Positions 34,937-43,830 of a stretch of 64,000 bases of DNA are shown piece by piece. This stretch comes from Arthrobacter sulfonylureivorans (GTDB lineage Bacteria; Actinomycetota; Actinomycetes; Actinomycetales; Micrococcaceae), in the NCBI GenBank assembly GCA_004000035.1, contig RJAE01000001.1:613729-677728 (forward strand), given 5' to 3'. The translations under genes and the position numbers were made by a program. Under the pieces are notes generated by a model, which saw nothing but the letters and a program-made list of their open reading frames with translations, did no database searches and was not told the origin of the DNA. Each line of letters opens with the position of its first letter. Position 1 is the stretch's first letter.

Positions 34937-35365
34937 CTACGCCCGGAAAATCAATTCGGCCATGAAGCGGTGGAAGTCGGGCTGGTCCTCGGACTGGTCG
35001 ATGGTGCGCCCCTCACCGGGCAGCTTGCCTTCGGCCTGCACGCCAAAGCGGAACGTCTTGCCCGTGCTGGTGCCCACTTCGTACTCGCCGCCACCTAACT
35101 GGACGGCGTGGGACAGGTTGGTCATGTTGATGGCCACCGGAATCCCGCCAGCGGTCAGGCCGGTGCCGTCGAACGGGGCGATGACCAGTTCCTGCGGCCG
35201 CCAGCGGTAGCCGATCACGTAGCAGTGCCCGGTGCCGCCGCCCGGTGCTCCCTGCAGATTGTCTTGGCGGGTGCTGCCGAAGACCAGGTTGTAGTCGCCG
35301 TAGTTGGGAATCTGGGAATCAAAGATGGCGCTGAGCGCGTCCTTGAGTTCGTCGCTGGTGGGCAT
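34937..35365 (-). CDS. Conserved-looking soluble protein of unknown function
   Basis: The 142-residue protein appears globular (IFDSQIPNYGDYNLVFGST near the start, RPQELVIAPFDGTGLTAGG in the middle). It has no signal peptide or membrane helix. No family is recognised. ATG at 35365 with GAAGG nine bases upstream is chosen over a longer frame to 35566 that would cross the terminator at 35461-35494. Confidence 0.72.
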   Translation of the reverse strand: MPTSDELKDALSAIFDSQIPNYGDYNLVFGSTRQDNLQGAPGGGTGHCYVIGYRWRPQELVIAPFDGTGLTAGGIPVAINMTNLSHAVQLGGGEYEVGTSTGKTFRFGVQAEGKLPGEGRTIDQSEDQPDFHRFMAELIFRA

Positions 35366-35460
35366 AGTGGCCTTCGGATCGGCGTGGATGGGCTGGGCGG
35401 CGGCGCCTGCGGCGGCGGAAGCGAGCCTTGCTCCCGGCCAGCCTAGGTGGCCGGACCCAC

Positions 35461-35494
35461 AAAAAAGCGCCTGGCCCTTGTGGTGCCCGGCGCT
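35461..35494 (-). terminator. Rho-independent terminator of the 51-residue gene
   Basis: On the minus strand AGCGCC (35494-35489) pairs with GGCGCT (35471-35466), with further inner GGG/CC pairing, and runs into TTTTTT. It begins 20 bases after the stop of the small gene. Confidence 0.85.
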
Positions 35495-35514
35495 CGATTG
35501 CGGTGGTGGAAAGG

Positions 35515-35670
35515 TCAGACGGCGTCGACCGATTTCACCGGCATGGCCGCGTGATCGGTCTCCCACGCGTGGCTGCGCGGCACCGGCCCCTGGTCACGGC
35601 GAACAACGACGGCGAGGCGCGCCAAGACGGCGGCCATCCCCACTACGATCAGGGCTGTTGAGACTGTCAT
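35515..35670 (-). CDS. 51-residue single-helix membrane peptide
   Basis: A short gene of 51 codons starts at ATG 35670 and stops at TGA 35515-35517. The product begins MTVSTALIVVGMAAVLARLA, a clear membrane helix, then VVVRRDQG and a hydrophilic tail ending VKSVDAV. It is divergent from the LysR gene (72-base spacer) and has its own terminator 20 bases on, which supports it as a real monocistronic gene. The ribosome site is weak (AGAGG close to the ATG). LysR regulators often control a divergent neighbour, so this is a candidate target. Function unknown. Confidence 0.68.
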   Translation of the reverse strand: MTVSTALIVVGMAAVLARLAVVVRRDQGPVPRSHAWETDHAAMPVKSVDAV

Positions 35671-35730
35671 GCCTCTATTCTCGACTGCTCAGACCGTCAA
35701 GTTCAATCTAACGTTACTAAGCACACTATG

Positions 35731-35736
35731 TAGGAT
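35731..35736 (+). promoter_or_regulatory. Candidate -10 element of the LysR gene
   Basis: TAGGAT ends six bases before ATG at 35743, consistent with a leaderless start; the AGGA within it could alternatively serve as a ribosome site. The palindrome TAACGTTA (35709-35716) upstream is a possible LysR contact. Confidence 0.4.
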
Positions 35737-35742
35737 CGCTTT

Positions 35743-36660
35743 ATGGACATCAGACGGCTCCAGATTCTGCGGGAACTCGGCGACCGGGGGTCCGTCGTCG
35801 CGACGGCGGCTGCGATGAAGGTCACAGCTTCGGCGGTGTCCCAACAGCTCAAGGTGCTGCAGGAGGAAGTTGGCGTCACGCTGGTGGAAAAAGCCGGCAG
35901 GGGAGTGCGCCTGACCGAAGCCGGGCTGGCGATGGCAGCGGCTGCCTCGGACGTGTCTGCCGCCATGGAGCGGGCACAGGCCACCGTGGATGGCTACCGC
36001 AGCGGTTGGCAGAACCAGATCCGTGCCGCGTTCTTTCCCAGCGCGGCGGAAATGTTCCTGCCGGGCTTGATGTACCGGCTGCAGGAAATCGAGGGGCTGC
36101 ACTTCGAGCCCTGTATGGAGGATCCCTCCGTGGACGGCTTCTTGCGGCTGGCGGCCGACTACGACCTAGTGCTGGCGCATAGCCAGCAGGGCGTGGAGGC
36201 CTTTGCCCGGAGCGGCATCACCGTACTGCCCTTGCTGGACGAGCCGCTGGATGTGGCGATGCCCGCCGGGCATCCGTTGGCCGAATTCGACGCCCTCAAG
36301 CCCGAAGATGTGGTGGCCTATCCGTGGATCGGCGTGCCCCCGGGCTTTCCCTTTGAGCAGGTGTTGCGGCAGATCGAAGCACGCACCGGCCGGCTGGCCA
36401 AGCGGACCACGCGCTACGCCGACCTGCGCGTCATGGAGGCCATGGTGGCGGCCGGCCACGGGCTGGCGATCGTGCCGCGCTTCACTTCCCGCAAGGCACA
36501 GACGGCCCGCGGCTTCGTGATGCGGCCACTTGAGGGAATCCGCGCCAGCCGAAGCATCGTGGTGTTGGCCCGCAGCGATGTAGCCGAACGCAGCAGCGTG
36601 CACCGGGTCATCGGCATGCTGCAGCAGGAGGCTGCGGCGATTGCCAGCCAGCAGGGCTGA
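35743..36660 (+). CDS. LysR-family transcriptional regulator
   Basis: The 305-residue protein has an N-terminal LysR helix-turn-helix (about 1-60, with SVVATAAAMKVTASAVSQQL) and a C-terminal periplasmic-binding-fold effector domain (about 90-295). No effector can be named. It faces the 51-residue membrane peptide and is followed after 13 bases by the MobA-like gene, so it may belong to the same plus-strand transcript. Confidence 0.92.
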   Translation: MDIRRLQILRELGDRGSVVATAAAMKVTASAVSQQLKVLQEEVGVTLVEKAGRGVRLTEAGLAMAAAASDVSAAMERAQATVDGYRSGWQNQIRAAFFPSAAEMFLPGLMYRLQEIEGLHFEPCMEDPSVDGFLRLAADYDLVLAHSQQGVEAFARSGITVLPLLDEPLDVAMPAGHPLAEFDALKPEDVVAYPWIGVPPGFPFEQVLRQIEARTGRLAKRTTRYADLRVMEAMVAAGHGLAIVPRFTSRKAQTARGFVMRPLEGIRASRSIVVLARSDVAERSSVHRVIGMLQQEAAAIASQQG

Positions 36661-36673
36661 GGGGGCGGACCAG

Positions 36674-37273
36674 ATGGAGACGCCAGTCCACGGGGTGCTG
36701 TTGGCTGCCGGGGCCGGGCGGCGGTTGGGCCGCGGGCCGAAAGCGCTGCTGGCCGGCTCCGACGGCGTTGCGCTGGTCCGAAAGATCGCGGAGGTGCTCC
36801 GGCAGGGCGGCTGCGCCAACGTGGCGGTAGTCCTGGGCGCCGGCGCGGCCGAAGTGCGTTCGGGCGTGAATCTGTCCGGCTACACGGTGCTGGTCAACGA
36901 GCAGTGGAGCGAAGGGATGGCGGGTTCCTTCCGACTCGGCGTGCAGAGCGCGCAGCCGGAGCAGGCGGTGCTCGTCGCGCTGGTGGACCAGCCCGGTATC
37001 GGCCCGGAACTGGTGGCCCGCCTGATCCGCGCCGGTCAGCCGGGCCGGATCACCGCCGCCGGCTACCGCCGTCCGGACGGAAAGCTGCGCCGCGGGCATC
37101 CGGTGCTTTTCGCGCCCGGCTTGGCGGCCCATGCGGCGGAGCAGGCAACGGGCGACGCCGGTGCACGACCTTATCTGTCGGCGCACCCCGAACTGGTGGA
37201 CCTGGTGGACTGCTCGGATCTGGCCGACGGCGGCGACATCGATACGCCGTCGGACCTTGGCCGGCTCGTTTAG
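36674..37273 (+). CDS. MobA-like nucleotidyltransferase
   Basis: The 199-residue NTP-transferase-3 protein has the nucleotide-binding start GVLLAAGAGRRLGRGPKALL (about 6-25), the metal/CTP site VALVDQPGI (about 97-105) and GHPVLF. This matches the MobA/MocA group that adds a nucleotide to molybdopterin in molybdenum-hydroxylase maturation. No molybdoenzyme gene is adjacent, but guanine deaminase next door belongs to purine breakdown, where xanthine dehydrogenase needs such a cofactor. ATG at 36674 follows GAGGGGGCGG. Confidence 0.85.
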   Translation: METPVHGVLLAAGAGRRLGRGPKALLAGSDGVALVRKIAEVLRQGGCANVAVVLGAGAAEVRSGVNLSGYTVLVNEQWSEGMAGSFRLGVQSAQPEQAVLVALVDQPGIGPELVARLIRAGQPGRITAAGYRRPDGKLRRGHPVLFAPGLAAHAAEQATGDAGARPYLSAHPELVDLVDCSDLADGGDIDTPSDLGRLV

Positions 37274-37307
37274 CGTCCGCTCGATTAGCGCTCGGCGCGG
37301 CCGGATC

Positions 37308-37440
37308 TCGATGCGGCCGCAAGCGGCCTTACTCGATCACCGGGAGAGTGAGGCCCGCGGGCGGCCTTACTCGATCACCGGGGGAGTGCGGGCCGCAAGC
37401 GGCCTTACTCGATCACCGGGGGAGTGAGGCCCGCGGGCGG
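37308..37440. repeat. Array of three 38-base hairpin-forming tandem repeats
   Basis: Three direct copies with period 38 start at 37323, 37361 and 37399, each opening GCGGCCTTACTCGATCACCG. The junctions alternate between AGGCCCGCGG and CGGGCCGCAA. Across each junction GAGT-n2-GGCC pairs with GGCC-TT-ACTC, so the array folds into successive hairpins separated by GATCACCGGGG. It lies between the converging MobA-like and guaD genes and touches the guaD stop. Confidence 0.88.
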
Positions 37441-37441
37441 G

Positions 37442-37918
37442 TCAGTACTCCACCTTGTCCGGCAGCCGGTCCCAGAGCCGGAACGGTGCCAGATAGTCGG
37501 TCGTTTCGTAGCCGTCGCGGACCACGGGCATGAGCTGCTTATCGCCCTCGGGGCCGAAGTAGTCGTAGAACAGAGCGTCGTCAAAGCCGGAGCTGGCCGC
37601 GTCGTCGCGGTCCGCGGCATAAACAACCCGCTCGATCCGCGCCCACAGCGCCGCGGCCAGGCACATGGGACAAGGCTCGCAGCTGGAATACAGCACCGCG
37701 CCGGACAGGTTAAACCCGGTCTCCGCGGCGGCACGGCGGATCGCCACCACCTCCGCGTGGGCGGTCGGGTCGTTCGTGGCGGTGACGCGGTTGACCCCGT
37801 CGAAGACCTTTCCGTCGCGCGTGACCACGGTGGCGCCGAACGGGCCTCCGGACTTGCCGACGTTCTCCACGGCGATTTCAACGGCTCGGGCCAAGTACTC
37901 GTTGCTTCCGGCATTCAT
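37442..37918 (-). CDS. guaD: Guanine deaminase (CDA-fold, GuaD type)
   Basis: The 158-residue zinc deaminase has HAEV (His54 zinc ligand, Glu56 catalytic) and SSCEPCPMC (Cys83 and Cys86 zinc ligands). The C-terminal segment ADRDDAASSGFDDALFYDYF followed by LAPFRLW matches the small B. subtilis-type guanine deaminase rather than tRNA or cytidine deaminases. It converts guanine to xanthine. ATG at 37918 has no strong ribosome site. It converges with the MobA-like gene across a hairpin array. Confidence 0.88.
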   Translation of the reverse strand: MNAGSNEYLARAVEIAVENVGKSGGPFGATVVTRDGKVFDGVNRVTATNDPTAHAEVVAIRRAAAETGFNLSGAVLYSSCEPCPMCLAAALWARIERVVYAADRDDAASSGFDDALFYDYFGPEGDKQLMPVVRDGYETTDYLAPFRLWDRLPDKVEY

Positions 37919-38038
37919 GGGCGCAGACTAACAGGCGAGCGTGGCCAACACCACAGATATCGGCGCGCCGGCCGCGCCTCGGCGGAGCCGGTGAGGCACC
38001 GCCGTCGTAATATGCCCTGAACACTGCGGTGCGGGTCA

Positions 38039-38044
38039 TAGAAT
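38039..38044 (+). promoter_or_regulatory. Candidate -10 element, leaderless ilvD
   Basis: TAGAAT ends seven bases before the ilvD ATG at 38052. No Shine-Dalgarno sequence is present, so the transcript probably starts at the start codon. Confidence 0.55.
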
Positions 38045-38051
38045 CAAACCC

Positions 38052-39755
38052 ATGAGCGCGGACGTAACCCCTGATATCAAGCCCCGTAGCCGGGTAGTCA
38101 CCGATGGCATCCACGCCGCTCCGGCGCGCGGAATGTTCCGAGCAGTGGGAATGGGGGACGACGACTTTGCCAAGCCGCAGATCGGCGTCGCCAGCTCCTG
38201 GAACGAGATCACCCCCTGCAACCTTTCCCTGAACCGCCTGGCCCAGGGCGCCAAGGAAGGCGTGCACGCCGGCGGCGGCTTCCCGATGCAGTTCGGCACC
38301 ATCTCCGTCTCCGACGGCATCTCGATGGGCCACGAAGGCATGCACTTCTCGCTGGTCTCCCGCGAGGTCATCGCGGACTCGGTGGAAACCGTCATGCAGG
38401 CGGAGCGGATCGACGGCTCGGTGCTGCTGGCCGGCTGTGATAAGTCCCTGCCCGGCATGCTGATGGCCGCGGCCCGGCTGGATCTGGCCGCCGTCTTCCT
38501 CTACGCCGGCTCCATCATGCCCGGCTTCGTGAAGCTCGAGGACGGGTCCGAAAAGCAGGTCACCCTGATCGACGCCTTCGAGGCCGTCGGCGCCTGTGCC
38601 GCGGGAAAGATGAGCCGCGGCGACCTGGACCGGATCGAACGCGCCATCTGCCCCGGCGAGGGCGCCTGCGGCGGCATGTACACGGCGAACACCATGGCCT
38701 GCATCGGCGAGGCCCTGGGCATGTCGCTGCCGGGCTCGGCCGCGCCGCCCTCGGCGGACCGCCGCCGCGATGTCTTCGCGCATAAGTCCGGCGAGGCAGT
38801 GGTGAACCTGCTCCGCAAGGGCATCACCGCCCGAGACATCATGACCAAGAAAGCGTTCGAGAACGCCATCGCCGTGACCATGGCCTTCGGCGGCTCCACC
38901 AACGCCGTGCTGCACCTGCTGGCGATCGCCCGCGAGGCGGAGGTGGACCTGACGCTCGAGGACTTCAACCGGATCGGGGACAAGATCCCGCACCTGGGCG
39001 ACCTGAAGCCGTTCGGTCGCTATGTCATGACGGACGTGGACCAGATCGGCGGCGTCCCGGTGATCATGCGCGCACTGCTCGACGCCGGCCTGCTGCACGG
39101 CGACTGCCTGACCGTCACCGGCAAGACCGTGGCCGAGAACCTGGCGGAGATCAACCCGCCGGATGTCGACGGCAAGATCCTGCGCGCGCTGGACAACCCG
39201 ATCCACAAGACCGGCGGCATCACCATCCTGCACGGCTCCATGGCCCCCGAGGGCGCCGTGGTCAAGAGCGCCGGCTTCGACGCCGACGTCTTTGAAGGCA
39301 CCGCCCGCGTGTTCGAACGCGAGCAGGGCGCGCTGGACGCGCTGGACAACGGCCAGATCAAGGCCGGTGACGTGGTGGTGATCCGCTACGAAGGACCCAA
39401 GGGCGGTCCGGGCATGCGCGAAATGCTCGCCATCACCGGCGCGATCAAGGGTGCCGGGCTGGGCAAGGACGTGCTGCTGCTCACCGACGGCCGGTTCTCC
39501 GGCGGCACCACCGGGCTCTGCATCGGCCACGTGGCGCCGGAAGCAGTCGACGGCGGTCCGATCGCCTTTGTGCGCGACGGCGACCGGATCCGCGTGGACA
39601 TCGCGGCCCGCAGCTTCGACCTGCTGGTGGACGAGGCCGAACTGGAAACCCGCCGGGTGGGCTGGGAGCCGCTGGCACCCAAGTTCACCACCGGCGTGCT
39701 GGCGAAGTACGCCAAGCTGGTGAACTCCGCCTCCACCGGCGCGTACTGCGGCTAA
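38052..39755 (+). CDS. ilvD: Dihydroxy-acid dehydratase
   Basis: IlvD dehydrates 2,3-dihydroxy-isovalerate and -methylvalerate to the 2-oxoacid precursors of valine/leucine and isoleucine. The 567-residue protein keeps the Fe-S cysteines: Cys56 in ITPCNLSL, Cys129 in [12 protein letters not shown] and Cys205 in [34 protein letters not shown] lies near the C-terminus. The three-Cys pattern fits the [2Fe-2S] group. It is upstream of ilvBNC on the same strand but separated by a 400-base leader, so it is a separate unit. Confidence 0.96.
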   Translation: MSADVTPDIKPRSRVVTDGIHAAPARGMFRAVGMGDDDFAKPQIGVASSWNEITPCNLSLNRLAQGAKEGVHAGGGFPMQFGTISVSDGISMGHEGMHFSLVSREVIADSVETVMQAERIDGSVLLAGCDKSLPGMLMAAARLDLAAVFLYAGSIMPGFVKLEDGSEKQVTLIDAFEAVGACAAGKMSRGDLDRIERAICPGEGACGGMYTANTMACIGEALGMSLPGSAAPPSADRRRDVFAHKSGEAVVNLLRKGITARDIMTKKAFENAIAVTMAFGGSTNAVLHLLAIAREAEVDLTLEDFNRIGDKIPHLGDLKPFGRYVMTDVDQIGGVPVIMRALLDAGLLHGDCLTVTGKTVAENLAEINPPDVDGKILRALDNPIHKTGGITILHGSMAPEGAVVKSAGFDADVFEGTARVFEREQGALDALDNGQIKAGDVVVIRYEGPKGGPGMREMLAITGAIKGAGLGKDVLLLTDGRFSGGTTGLCIGHVAPEAVDGGPIAFVRDGDRIRVDIAARSFDLLVDEAELETRRVGWEPLAPKFTTGVLAKYAKLVNSASTGAYCG

Positions 39756-39870
39756 GCGGCGCAAGTTCAGCGGCAGCACGGCGGCTCCAAGGCGGCCGTG
39801 CTCCTGCTGAACCACCACGGCGGGTGCGCGCCCTGCACTGGGCCGCGCCCCGCCGTCGTACTCAGGGGGA

Positions 39871-39919
39871 GTCCATTTTTTGGACGAAATTGCCCAAATA
39901 GTGAGACGCTGATGTCTCA
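39871..39919 (+). promoter_or_regulatory. Palindromes upstream of the ilvBNC promoter
   Basis: Two inverted repeats lie here: GTCCA-T5-TGGAC (39871-39885) and TGAGAC-GCTGAT-GTCTCA (39902-39919). The second is centred about 46 bases before the proposed transcription start, a typical activator position. Between them TTGGACG and TTGCCCAAAT match words in front of leuB (61617-61637). Confidence 0.5.
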
Positions 39920-39921
39920 GG

Positions 39922-39950
39922 TTGACACTGGTATCCGCGTGGCAGAAACT
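39922..39950 (+). promoter_or_regulatory. ilvBNC promoter candidate
   Basis: A perfect TTGACA (39922-39927), a 17-base spacer and GAAACT (39945-39950) place the transcription start at or next to 39957, the first base of the leader peptide ATG. The leader would then itself be leaderless. Confidence 0.55.
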
Positions 39951-39956
39951 GAAGCC

Positions 39957-40001
39957 ATGCAAAGCGTATCCGTGGTCGTCCTTATCAAGCGCGTGGCGTA
40001 A
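39957..40001 (+). CDS. ilvBNC leader peptide
   Basis: The 14-codon reading frame encodes [14 protein letters not shown] followed by TAA. Seven of 14 residues are Val, Leu or Ile, including VVVLI in a row, as expected of a branched-chain attenuation leader (C. glutamicum ilvBNC is the known actinobacterial case). The end of the frame (GCGCGTG, 39989-39995) can pair with CACGCGC (40025-40031), so ribosome position controls the downstream folding. It lies 158 bases before ilvB. Confidence 0.85.
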   Translation: MQSVSVVVLIKRVA

Positions 40002-40033
40002 ACGCCCGTCTGGTTCGACCACGTCACGCGCTA

Positions 40034-40071
40034 AACCCCATCGGAGCCAACCGGCTCGACGGGGTTTTTTT
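40034..40071 (+). terminator. Attenuator terminator of ilvBNC
   Basis: The arm AACCCCATCGGAGCC (40034-40048) pairs with GGCTCGACGGGGTT (40053-40066), with one mismatch and one bulge, around an AACC loop and is followed by seven T. An alternative fold pairs GGTTC (40012-40016) with GAGCC (40044-40048), or CTGGTT (40010-40015) with AACCGG (40049-40054). Either breaks the stem. Confidence 0.88.
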
Positions 40072-40158
40072 ATTTGCAGAAGAGCACAGGGCCTTCTTCC
40101 GCTCGCGGAGGACGGCAAGCACATCGCCAGAAACGTAAGATCCGCAAAGGAAAATCCG

Positions 40159-42060
40159 ATGACTAAGGGATCGCCAATCAGCCCCTCGCTGATGGCCAAC
40201 AAGGCGCCGGCCACGGCCGACGCCGCCAAAACCAAAGATGTAGCTGCCTCTGTCTCTTCCGTCGTGGACGGCCTCAGCCCGGTAGTCGGGCCGAACAACA
40301 TCGTGCCGCCCACGGAAATGACCGGCTCACAAGCCGTTGTCCGTTCGCTGGAAGAACTGGGCGTCGATGACGTCTTCGGGTTGCCGGGCGGGGCCATCCT
40401 CCCCACCTACGACCCGCTCATGGATTCGGCCAAGATCAACCACATCTTGGTCCGTCATGAACAGGGTGCAGGCCACGCCGCACAGGGTTATGCCATGGTC
40501 ACCGGCCGCGCCGGCGTCTGCATTGCCACCTCCGGCCCGGGTGCCACCAACCTGGTCACCGCCATTGCCGACGCGCACATGGATTCGGTGCCGATGGTGG
40601 CGATCACCGGGCAGGTGTCCTCGGCCGTGATCGGCTCGGACGCGTTCCAGGAAGCGGACATCGTCGGCATCACCATGCCGGTCACCAAACACTCCTACCT
40701 GGTCACCAAGGCGCAGGAGATTCCGCGCGTGCTGGCCGAAGCGTTCCACATTGCCACCACCGGCCGCCCCGGCCCGGTGCTGGTGGACATCGCCAAGGAC
40801 GCCCAGCAGTCCATGATGACCTTCTCCTGGCCGCCGAAAATCGACCTCCCCGGCTACCGCACGGTGGTGCGCGGGCATTCCAAGCAGGTCCGCGAGGCGG
40901 CCAAGCTGATCGCCGCGGCCGAGCGCCCGGTGTTCTACGTGGGCGGCGGCGTGATCAAGGCACACGCCTCCCAGGAGCTGCGCGAGCTGGCCGAGCTGGT
41001 GGGCGCCCCGGTGGCCACCACGCTGATGGCGCGCGGCGTGTTCCCGGATTCGCACCCGCAGCATGTGGGCATGCCCGGCATGCACGGCGCCGTCTCCGCG
41101 GTGACCGCGCTGCAGCAGGCCGACCTGCTGATCACGCTGGGCGCCCGCTTCGACGACCGCGTCACCGGCGTGCTGAGCACCTTCGCGCCGGGTGCCAAGG
41201 TGATCCACGCGGACATCGACCCGGCGGAAATCTCCAAGAACCGCACGGCCGATGTGCCGATCGTCGGCTCCGTCAAGGAGATCATTCCGGAACTGGCCGA
41301 CGCCTGCCGCGAGCGGTTCGCCGCCGAAGGCACGCCGGACCTCTCTGCCTGGTGGGCCATGCTGAACCGGCTCCGCGAGACCTATCCGCTGGGCTTCGCC
41401 GAGCCCGACGACGGCCTGGTGGCCCCGCAGCAGGTGATCCAACGGATCGGCGAGCTGACCGGGCCGGAAGCCGTCTACGTTGCCGGCGTGGGCCAGCACC
41501 AGATGTGGAGCGCCCAGTTCATCAAGTACGAGCGCCCGCACGCTTGGCTGAACTCCGGTGGCCTGGGCACCATGGGCTACTCGGTGCCGGCCGCGATGGG
41601 CGCCAAGGTGGGCAACCCGGACCGGGTGGTCTGGGCGATCGACGGCGACGGCTGCTTCCAGATGACCAACCAGGAACTGGCCACCTGCCGGCTGAACAAC
41701 ATCCCGATCAAGGTGGCGGTGATCAACAACTCCTCGCTGGGCATGGTCCGCCAGTGGCAGACCCTGTTCTACGACGGCCGGTACTCCAATACCGACCTGA
41801 ACACCGGCCACGACACCGTGCGCGTGCCGGACTTCGTCAAGATGGCCGACGCCTACGACTGCGTGGGCCTGCGCTGCGAACGGGTGGAGGATATTGACGC
41901 CACCATCCAGCAGGCGCTGGCGATCAACGACCGTCCGGTGGTGATCGACTTCGTGGTCAGCCCCAACGCCATGGTGTGGCCGATGGTCCCCTCCGGCGTG
42001 AGCAACGACCTCATCCAGATTGCCCGCGACATGACCCCCGTATGGGAAGAGGAGGACTAG
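40159..42060 (+). CDS. ilvB: Acetolactate (acetohydroxyacid) synthase, large subunit
   Basis: The catalytic ThDP/FAD subunit makes acetolactate or acetohydroxybutyrate. In the 633-residue protein Glu101 in [15 protein letters not shown] is the cofactor-activating residue. The ThDP-Mg motif starts GDG at 496-498 and ends with [12 protein letters not shown]. The N-terminus is about 50 residues longer than the enzyme core, Ser/Ala/Lys-rich. ATG at 40159 has AAAGGAAAA before it; the frame extends upstream to 39922 only as shadow through the leader. Attenuation is expected from the leader peptide. Confidence 0.96.
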   Translation: MTKGSPISPSLMANKAPATADAAKTKDVAASVSSVVDGLSPVVGPNNIVPPTEMTGSQAVVRSLEELGVDDVFGLPGGAILPTYDPLMDSAKINHILVRHEQGAGHAAQGYAMVTGRAGVCIATSGPGATNLVTAIADAHMDSVPMVAITGQVSSAVIGSDAFQEADIVGITMPVTKHSYLVTKAQEIPRVLAEAFHIATTGRPGPVLVDIAKDAQQSMMTFSWPPKIDLPGYRTVVRGHSKQVREAAKLIAAAERPVFYVGGGVIKAHASQELRELAELVGAPVATTLMARGVFPDSHPQHVGMPGMHGAVSAVTALQQADLLITLGARFDDRVTGVLSTFAPGAKVIHADIDPAEISKNRTADVPIVGSVKEIIPELADACRERFAAEGTPDLSAWWAMLNRLRETYPLGFAEPDDGLVAPQQVIQRIGELTGPEAVYVAGVGQHQMWSAQFIKYERPHAWLNSGGLGTMGYSVPAAMGAKVGNPDRVVWAIDGDGCFQMTNQELATCRLNNIPIKVAVINNSSLGMVRQWQTLFYDGRYSNTDLNTGHDTVRVPDFVKMADAYDCVGLRCERVEDIDATIQQALAINDRPVVIDFVVSPNAMVWPMVPSGVSNDLIQIARDMTPVWEEED

Positions 42061-42062
42061 GC

Positions 42063-42575
42063 ATGGCCCGCCATACCCTTTCAGTGCTGGTGGAGGACGT
42101 CCCGGGTGTGCTCACCCGCGTCGCCAGCCTCTTCGCCCGCCGCGCGTTCAACATCCATTCTCTGGCCGTCGGCCCCACGGAGGCAGACGGGTTCTCCCGC
42201 ATCACCGTGGTGGTCGAGGCCGAGGGCGATCTGCTGGAGCAGGTCACCAAACAACTGAACAAGCTCATCAACGTCATCAAGATCGTCGAGCTGGTTCCCG
42301 AAACTTCCGTGCAACGCGACCACATCCTGGTCAAGGTCCGCGCGGATGCCGCAACACGGCTGCAGGTAACCCAGGCAGCAGATCTGTTCCGTGCCTCCGT
42401 GGTCGACGTGTCCACCGACTCGTTGGTTGTGGAGGCCACCGGCACCGCCGATAAGCTCGAGGCCCTGCTTGCAGTGCTGGAGCCGTTTGGCATCCGCGAA
42501 ATAGTCCAATCCGGAACGCTGGCTATTGGCCGCGGGTCCCGCTCCATGAGCGACCGCGCGCTGCGTTCCGCCTGA
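42063..42575 (+). CDS. ilvN: Acetolactate synthase, small regulatory subunit
   Basis: The 170-residue protein has an N-terminal ACT domain (about 4-75; TLSVLVEDVPGVLTRVASLF, FNIHSLAVGPTE) that binds valine for feedback inhibition. A C-terminal domain (about 80-165, ending in SGTLAIGRG) activates the large subunit. ATG at 42063, two bases after the ilvB stop, has GGAGGACTAG before it inside ilvB. Second gene of ilvBNC. Confidence 0.95.
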   Translation: MARHTLSVLVEDVPGVLTRVASLFARRAFNIHSLAVGPTEADGFSRITVVVEAEGDLLEQVTKQLNKLINVIKIVELVPETSVQRDHILVKVRADAATRLQVTQAADLFRASVVDVSTDSLVVEATGTADKLEALLAVLEPFGIREIVQSGTLAIGRGSRSMSDRALRSA

Positions 42576-43637
<1,062 letters not shown>

Positions 43638-43646
43638 TCCCGTGCC

Positions 43647-43684
43647 ACGGCCGGCGCCCGCAGAGGGCGCCGGCCGTCACGTTT
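43647..43684 (+). terminator. Terminator after ilvC
   Basis: A 13-base perfect GC stem (43647-43659 with 43665-43677, ACGGCCGGCGCCC) with loop GCAGA is followed by CACGTTTT. It closes ilvBNC. Confidence 0.85.
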
Positions 43685-43830
43685 TGCCTTCCCGGCGGGC
43701 CCGGCGGGATGGCGCCGGGCCCGCCGGCACCGGTAACAACTGGGGGACCGGGCGGTAGCCGTTCTAGACTGGACCCACCCCCATCTATACGCACGGCCAT
43801 CACCATGCATGCAGCGAAGGAACAACCCCT

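Noticed and set aside
37308-37440. Possible short CRISPR array
   Set aside because: The repeats are contiguous with no unique spacers, alternate in sequence and form hairpins across junctions; no cas genes are present.
36674-37918. Xanthine dehydrogenase / molybdenum cluster
   Set aside because: The MobA-like protein and guanine deaminase fit purine breakdown, but no molybdoenzyme subunit or other cofactor gene is present, so a cluster cannot be claimed.
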